From: JBKHDT01 sp046541195
GTDB lineage: Bacteria > Pseudomonadota > Gammaproteobacteria > Halothiobacillales > Halothiobacillaceae
DNA length: 11,732 bases
Reading direction: 5' to 3'
Assembly: GCA_046541195.1 (NCBI GenBank)
Contig: JBKHDT010000073.1
Location: forward strand, 1-11,732
Shown here: positions 7,691 through 11,732 of the stretch, one piece after another
How positions within the stretch are numbered: position 1 is the first letter of the stretch
Layout: each line of letters opens with the position of its first letter
Position numbers and translations under genes: made by a program
Notes under the pieces: generated by a model
The model's database searches: none
Seen by the model: the letters and a program-made list of their open reading frames with translations, nothing else
What the model was told of the DNA's origin: nothing

Positions 7691-7883
7691 AGACCGACAG
7701 GCCCTTTCGTGCAGCGTTCCTGTCTTCAGACGCGCCCGAAGCCTGCACGGCGCCGTTTGTGCCGGCGTTTGGCCGACCCGCGCCCCGGATCGACTCCCCG
7801 CACTTGCCAATCGCCCCAATCTGGGCTAATTGAGACTGATGGCGCCGCATAATCACGGCCCCCCTGACCCGGTACTGCCTTCC

Positions 7884-10800
7884 ATGTCCATCCTGCCTGC
7901 CCTGATCCTGCTTGCCGCCCTGCTCGCCGCCCCGCCGGGTGCCACCGAGACACTGCATGACCCGGTCGAGGCCACCCGCGCCGCCGACCGGGAAGGCATG
8001 GATGCGAAGGAGGCGGAAACGGTCGGCACCCCGGACGAAATTCTGCGGCAAATGGCCGAACAGGGCCGCCTCACGGTACGCGCGCTGATCGCCTATGACA
8101 GGCTGCCCGAGCGCCTGCGGGGGGATATCATTCAGCTTCGGAGCCAGGGGGTGGACGTGCTCGGCGCGGATGCCCGGAGGCTGGAACAGTTGCTGACAGA
8201 ACAGGGCGAGCGCCTGGACCCCGAACAGGGTGATGCGTTGAAAGCGCTCCTGGAGACCCTGAAGACGGTTTCGCAGGAACCGACCGCCCCATCCGGGGCG
8301 GATGACGCGCCGGCGGACAACACATCACCGCCGCCCGCGATGCCCCCGATGCAGTTGCCGGCGGCGATCGACCTGGTGGCCCTGGGCGAACAGCAGTACG
8401 CCGGGCTGATCACCACGGCACAAGAAGCCACGCGTGCCCTGGCTGGCCCGATGACCCAGCCCGAAGAGACTCGCTTCGAGGAACGCTGGAATCGCTACCG
8501 AGCCTTTCCCAGTGCCCGGATTGAGGACTATTTCCGAGCGGCCACCCCGCTGCTTGCCGAACTGGTTCAGCTCAATGAATCGCTCGCCATCGTCTCGGCG
8601 GCCTTTGACGAGGCTTGGGCAGAGGCCATGCTGGCGGCAACATACGAAAGCGAGCGGGATACCGCGATTGCGTTGTCGATTGCTGCCCGCCAGCGAGACC
8701 TGATGCGCAGCATGCAGCAGCGAGCCGATGAAATTGCTGCCACGCTGGCCGAGCTGGGCGACCCACCCGACCCCGAAGCCGAGCAGGAAGACGCCACCCG
8801 CCGTCATGCCAATGCCGTCGACGTGGTGCGCGAGCCGGTGGAGCGCGCGCCGCTTGAGGGCGTGTGGATCGGTCATGAGCGAGTCACCTGGGTCGGCCAG
8901 GAGGGAGACGGCTGGATCGATGGCATCCTGTCGGAGCCGCTGCTTTTTGTGGTCTACAACGCCGGCAGACCGGATGCGCCCAGCTATCGCGCTTTGCTGC
9001 TCAACAACGAGGATCCCGAAGAAGTCGAGCAGGGAGGCGATGTGCCCTACGTCGATTTTCTGCCCATCGAGGGAGACGACGGGGACTTCCCTTCCATGGT
9101 GCCCGCTTTCAACGGTGATCAACTGGCGTTTTTCCATACCGTAATCGACGAGGACGGCGACCAGTGGGCGGTCACCGCCGAGGCCACCCGAGTCGATGGC
9201 CGCGCGGCAGTCTACCCGACCGCAGTCGAACGGCAGCACGTGGAACAAGCCTTCGAGAAAACCCTGGCTCGCATCGAAAGCGAACGGGCGCAAATCCACG
9301 CCGCCGAAGCGGAACGCAAGCAGGCAGCCGAGTCGGCCGCAGCGCAACAGGACCCGACTGCGCCGGTGGATGCCGAAGCGCTCTTCGAGAACGTCATGGA
9401 GGGGCTGCAAGGCGATCTGGACCAGTCCAGCGAGCTGGTCGGACTTGGCTTCGAGCAGTCCGTTGCCGAGAGCACGCTGCAGGACTTCCATCGCCAGTAC
9501 CGCTGGACCGGGCCGTTCCTGCAGGCTGCGGGCGAATGGCTGCGCACCCGTCCATTTGACGAAGATGGCAGCGTCGAGGCAGACCGGCGGGCCTTTCTCG
9601 CGCTATTGAAACCGCAGATCGCGCGCGTCGAAGAGCAGTACGCCAGCGCATCGGCCCCCGAGGTGACACCGCCGGTCGAGGACAACGAGGAGGAGGAGCA
9701 GCAGGCCGCGGCCGAAGCGGCCGAGCAGGCGGCAGAACTTCAGCAAGCGCGAGTCGGATTCCACGAAGCCAATATCCGGATCATCCAGCGCAATGTCGAA
9801 CGGGACCGCACCGAACTGGCCGAGGAAACCGACCCGGACCGGCGCGCCCAGCTGCAGTTCAGAATCGTGACGGGCCTGTCGGACATCCAGTCCGAGCAGG
9901 ACCGGATCGAATCGATCCGTACCGGCGAGACGGTGCACAGCCGCACCGCGTTCGACGACTACGCGCATGACGGGATGATTCACAATATCCGCAAAACCCA
10001 GCAGGAAATGCAGCGGTTTGAACGCTCGACACAGGCCCTGTACCGCCTCGCGAGCATGATGCCGGACGACGAAGCCGGATCAATGCGCGCATTCATTGAT
10101 CGGCAGCTCACGCCCGAGGTGCTGGCGCAACGCGACCAGAACAGCCTAAAGCGGATCGCCGAGGTTGTCGGCAAGCGGGTTCAGGGCTACCACCAGCAGC
10201 AGGAAGCGGCCGCGGAGGAAGAGGCGGCCTGGGCCATGCTGGGGGAAGAGGTCGCCACCAACATCAAGACCGCGTCCGATCAGAGCCTGATGGTGCTCTC
10301 GATGGTCGGGGGACAACCGGTCGAGGCGACGTATCTCGCCGTGACCGGGTACATTGAGGGTGGCCCGGCCGAGGCGGCCATGCGGGCGGCCAGCAGTTTC
10401 GGAGGCCGGGCCGCCATCGCCGTGGAAGCCCTGCGCGGCTACCAGGATGGCGGGCTTGAGGGTGCCGCCAAGCGCGCTGCCGTAGCCTATGCGATGGCCA
10501 AGGGCATGGAATACGGCATGAGCAAGGTCATGGCCCGGGCCACCCCGAGAACAACCGCCGATGCGCCGGGCACCGCCGGCAAGCCCGTTGGGCCCCTGCC
10601 AGATGCTCCGGATGCCGCGCAGCTTGCCAGCCGGGTCGACGTGGACGAACAGCGCGCACTCGCCGCCTTCAAGCGCGCCCGAAAACAGGGCGAGGACCTG
10701 GTTGCCGACCTGCAACAGGCGCAGGCGCGCGTGGCTGCCGCAGGGGCAGCGGGCCGACCCGCCCAGGAAATCCTCGAACTGCAAGGCAAGGTTCGGGCGC

Positions 10801-11609
10801 ATGTCGCCGCCATCAACGGCAATCCGCACGCCAAGAACTTCCTCAAATACCGCGGCGCCTCGGACACCCAGAAGGTGTACAAGAATTACCTACGATCGAT
10901 TCATGACGAAGTGGAAACCCGCTTTCACCAGCGGATGAAGGCCAACGGTTGGGATCAGACGCCCCTGAAGGAAATGCGCAACGCATCCAGCGGCGACTCG
11001 GTGGGCATGGACTTCGATATCGGGCTTGACGAGGCCATGGTGCGCAATCTCAGGCGCGGCGGGAAACCCGCCAGCGGTCCGGAATGGCAGGTCGAAGCAA
11101 GCAAGGCCTGGGCTGAATCCTACGAACAGGTGACCGGACACCGCGCCGACCTGGCCTGGGAGAACATCACCACGCCGACCCATCCGGAAAGCTATCGCGA
11201 CATCACCTGGCTCTCGAAAGACAAATCCGCCGTCAGTCGCGCCTGGGGCCAGCAGGGCGCCGATGTCTCGCGGTACAAGAACTGGCACATGATGAACGAC
11301 CCGAACCTGTCGCAGATGGAAGCCCTGCAGGAAGTCAGCCGAGGCACCGCCAAGGACATTCAAAGCAAGCTTGCGCCAATGCTCGACGGGGTCAAGCCCA
11401 GGTCACCGGCCAGTGCCGAACGCATGGACCAGGCCAGGCAACATTGGCAACAGGTGCAGAAGATCCTCGCGGACTTCGGAGACAACACCATCGACCCCGT
11501 CACCGCAGATCGACGGATTCGTGCGCTGACCGGCGGCAAGGACATCCCTCAGGTCGCCGACGAGATGGCCATGCTCCTTGAGAGCGTGACACGATTTGCC
11601 GATCGCTGA
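7884..11609 (+). CDS. Giant exported coiled-coil protein of unknown function (1241 aa) with GY..GG repeat pair and a distinct C-terminal domain
   Basis: I do not recognise a named family. Seen: a hydrophobic signal segment (residues 1-20, possible cleavage after PPGA) that lacks the usual basic n-region, followed by helical stretches. Next come a P/A-rich linker (about 133-158), more helix, and a beta-rich, W- and D/E-rich segment at about 326-440 beginning GVWIGHERVTW. Coiled coils lie at about 450-490 and 600-715 (runs of E, Q, A). Two 30-residue GY.[ED]GG...AA.RAA units occupy 822-881, then a low-complexity T/A/P/G linker (about 882-913) and a C-terminal domain (about 914-1241). That domain has SSGDSVGMDFDIGLDE (1035-1050) and a THPESY motif (1099-1104). 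The frame also opens upstream at TTG 7830 and ATG 7839. The start at 7884 is chosen because it places the signal segment at the N-terminus, though its SD is poor. Likely periplasmic or surface-located; no neighbouring gene hints at its role. Confidence 0.75.
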   Translation: MSILPALILLAALLAAPPGATETLHDPVEATRAADREGMDAKEAETVGTPDEILRQMAEQGRLTVRALIAYDRLPERLRGDIIQLRSQGVDVLGADARRLEQLLTEQGERLDPEQGDALKALLETLKTVSQEPTAPSGADDAPADNTSPPPAMPPMQLPAAIDLVALGEQQYAGLITTAQEATRALAGPMTQPEETRFEERWNRYRAFPSARIEDYFRAATPLLAELVQLNESLAIVSAAFDEAWAEAMLAATYESERDTAIALSIAARQRDLMRSMQQRADEIAATLAELGDPPDPEAEQEDATRRHANAVDVVREPVERAPLEGVWIGHERVTWVGQEGDGWIDGILSEPLLFVVYNAGRPDAPSYRALLLNNEDPEEVEQGGDVPYVDFLPIEGDDGDFPSMVPAFNGDQLAFFHTVIDEDGDQWAVTAEATRVDGRAAVYPTAVERQHVEQAFEKTLARIESERAQIHAAEAERKQAAESAAAQQDPTAPVDAEALFENVMEGLQGDLDQSSELVGLGFEQSVAESTLQDFHRQYRWTGPFLQAAGEWLRTRPFDEDGSVEADRRAFLALLKPQIARVEEQYASASAPEVTPPVEDNEEEEQQAAAEAAEQAAELQQARVGFHEANIRIIQRNVERDRTELAEETDPDRRAQLQFRIVTGLSDIQSEQDRIESIRTGETVHSRTAFDDYAHDGMIHNIRKTQQEMQRFERSTQALYRLASMMPDDEAGSMRAFIDRQLTPEVLAQRDQNSLKRIAEVVGKRVQGYHQQQEAAAEEEAAWAMLGEEVATNIKTASDQSLMVLSMVGGQPVEATYLAVTGYIEGGPAEAAMRAASSFGGRAAIAVEALRGYQDGGLEGAAKRAAVAYAMAKGMEYGMSKVMARATPRTTADAPGTAGKPVGPLPDAPDAAQLASRVDVDEQRALAAFKRARKQGEDLVADLQQAQARVAAAGAAGRPAQEILELQGKVRAHVAAINGNPHAKNFLKYRGASDTQKVYKNYLRSIHDEVETRFHQRMKANGWDQTPLKEMRNASSGDSVGMDFDIGLDEAMVRNLRRGGKPASGPEWQVEASKAWAESYEQVTGHRADLAWENITTPTHPESYRDITWLSKDKSAVSRAWGQQGADVSRYKNWHMMNDPNLSQMEALQEVSRGTAKDIQSKLAPMLDGVKPRSPASAERMDQARQHWQQVQKILADFGDNTIDPVTADRRIRALTGGKDIPQVADEMAMLLESVTRFADR
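10347..10526 (+). repeat. Tandem pair of 30-residue GY..GG repeats within the giant protein
   Basis: Units at residues 822-851 and 852-881 are exactly 30 residues (90 bp) apart. They share GY, then E or D, GG, then AA, a residue, RAA, followed by an aromatic (F or Y). Nine of the first fifteen positions are identical. The segment is rich in small residues (A, G) and could form packed amphipathic helices or a membrane-associated hairpin. The DNA identity is low, so this is an old protein-level repeat. Confidence 0.6.
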
Positions 11610-11681
11610 CGTCCTGCAGGTCACGCCAACCCGGCCACGCGCCGGCACGCTGCTTTGGCGAGCGCGCCGCGCGAGCTGGTC

Positions 11682-11704
11682 GCCCGGCAAAGCCGGCCTC
11701 CCAC
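11682..11704 (-). repeat. REP-like element (minus orientation) after the giant protein gene
   Basis: Read on the minus strand from 11704 it starts GTGGGAGG, followed by a perfect CCGGC-TTT-GCCGG hairpin (11684-11688 with 11692-11696). This is the head-plus-hairpin layout typical of proteobacterial REP sequences. It lies about 70 bp past the stop codon, where it may stabilise the mRNA 3' end or act in termination. Confidence 0.6.
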
Positions 11705-11721
11705 GGGTCGTTATCCGCATT

Positions 11722-11732
11722 GTGGGAGCGCA
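11722..11732 (+). repeat. Start of a second REP-like element in opposite orientation, cut by the window edge
   Basis: GTGGGAGCGCA at the last 11 bases has the same GTGGGAG head as the element ending at 11704, but on the plus strand, separated by 17 bases. An inverted REP pair of this sort is a BIME-like arrangement. The hairpin part lies beyond the window, so only the head is visible. Confidence 0.45.

Larger units (their letters stand above)
7242..7883. other. Long intergenic region between divergent genes, with a cluster of hairpins
   Basis: About 640 bp with no convincing gene. Open frames cross it on both strands, but they are R-, P- and G-rich, have no SD and resemble no family I recognise. 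Structure seen on the plus strand: a near-palindrome GGGGCATGGATACCCC (7503-7518); a 7-bp perfect stem GGCCCCG/CGGGGCC (7539-7545 and 7557-7563, 11-base loop); a 6-bp perfect stem AAGGCC/GGCCTT (7567-7572 and 7580-7585, 7-base loop); and a 5-bp stem AAGCC/GGCTT (7645-7649 and 7656-7660). It should also contain the promoters of both divergent genes. I could find only a weak sigma-70-like candidate for the rightward gene. Confidence 0.4.

Noticed and set aside
7481..7819. 112-codon minus-strand open frame in the same intergenic region
   Set aside because: Basic and cysteine-rich translation with no family resemblance or SD; it also runs through the hairpin cluster.
7302..7829. 175-codon plus-strand open frame across the intergenic region
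   Set aside because: Composition is dominated by P, R, S and A, it overlaps the adaptor's upstream region, and it has no SD and no motif.
8325..9491. 388-codon minus-strand open frame opposite the giant protein gene
   Set aside because: The plus-strand frame is continuous for over 1240 codons with a signal peptide and coiled coils; the antisense frame shows no domain.
10527..11609. Reading the giant protein as a polymorphic toxin with a C-terminal toxin domain
   Set aside because: No secretion-specific N-terminal module, no pretoxin motif and no immunity gene in the 123 bp after the stop; the N-terminal export signal is the only supporting hint.

Overview
The window is GC-rich (roughly two-thirds G+C by eye) and fits a gammaproteobacterial chromosome, possibly a Chromatiales, Ectothiorhodospiraceae or Wenzhouxiangellaceae relative. 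The evidence is an Aer-type PAS chemoreceptor, an AcrB/MexB-type RND pump and REP-like elements with a GTGGGAG head at the right end. The lineage call is an inference; no rRNA, tRNA, phage, IS or CRISPR feature is visible.

Layout: five genes in three blocks. (1) Positions 103-3009 on the plus strand hold a small stand-alone Rossmann (NAD-binding) protein. It is followed, after a 267-bp gap, by a large transducer carrying an Aer-like PAS domain, a periplasmic c-haem (Tll0287-like) domain, HAMP and an MCP signalling domain. Together they look like a redox or energy-taxis module. (2) Positions 7241-3070 on the minus strand hold a two-gene RND efflux operon. The periplasmic adaptor uses a TTG start and overlaps the inner-membrane permease by four bases (ATGA). 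No outer-membrane channel or regulator is linked. This operon converges on the receptor gene across a 60-bp GC-rich inverted repeat. (3) Positions 7884-11609 on the plus strand hold a very large exported protein (1241 aa) of unknown function. It has a signal peptide, long coiled coils, a beta-rich insert, a 30-residue GY..GG repeat pair, and a C-terminal domain with an SG...DFD motif faintly reminiscent of nucleotidyltransferases.

About 640 bp separate the divergent adaptor gene and the large exported-protein gene. This stretch holds no convincing gene but contains four short perfect or near-perfect hairpins within 160 bp. The last 50 bp hold an inverted pair of REP-like elements, and the window's final eight bases repeat its first eight.

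How the genes may work together: the Rossmann protein and the receptor are the only pair with an evident functional link (NAD/flavin/haem redox sensing feeding chemotaxis), and that is inferred from adjacency and domain content. The RND pump and the giant exported protein appear to be independent units. The least-explained elements are the Rossmann plus dual-redox receptor pair and the giant protein with its C-terminal domain.
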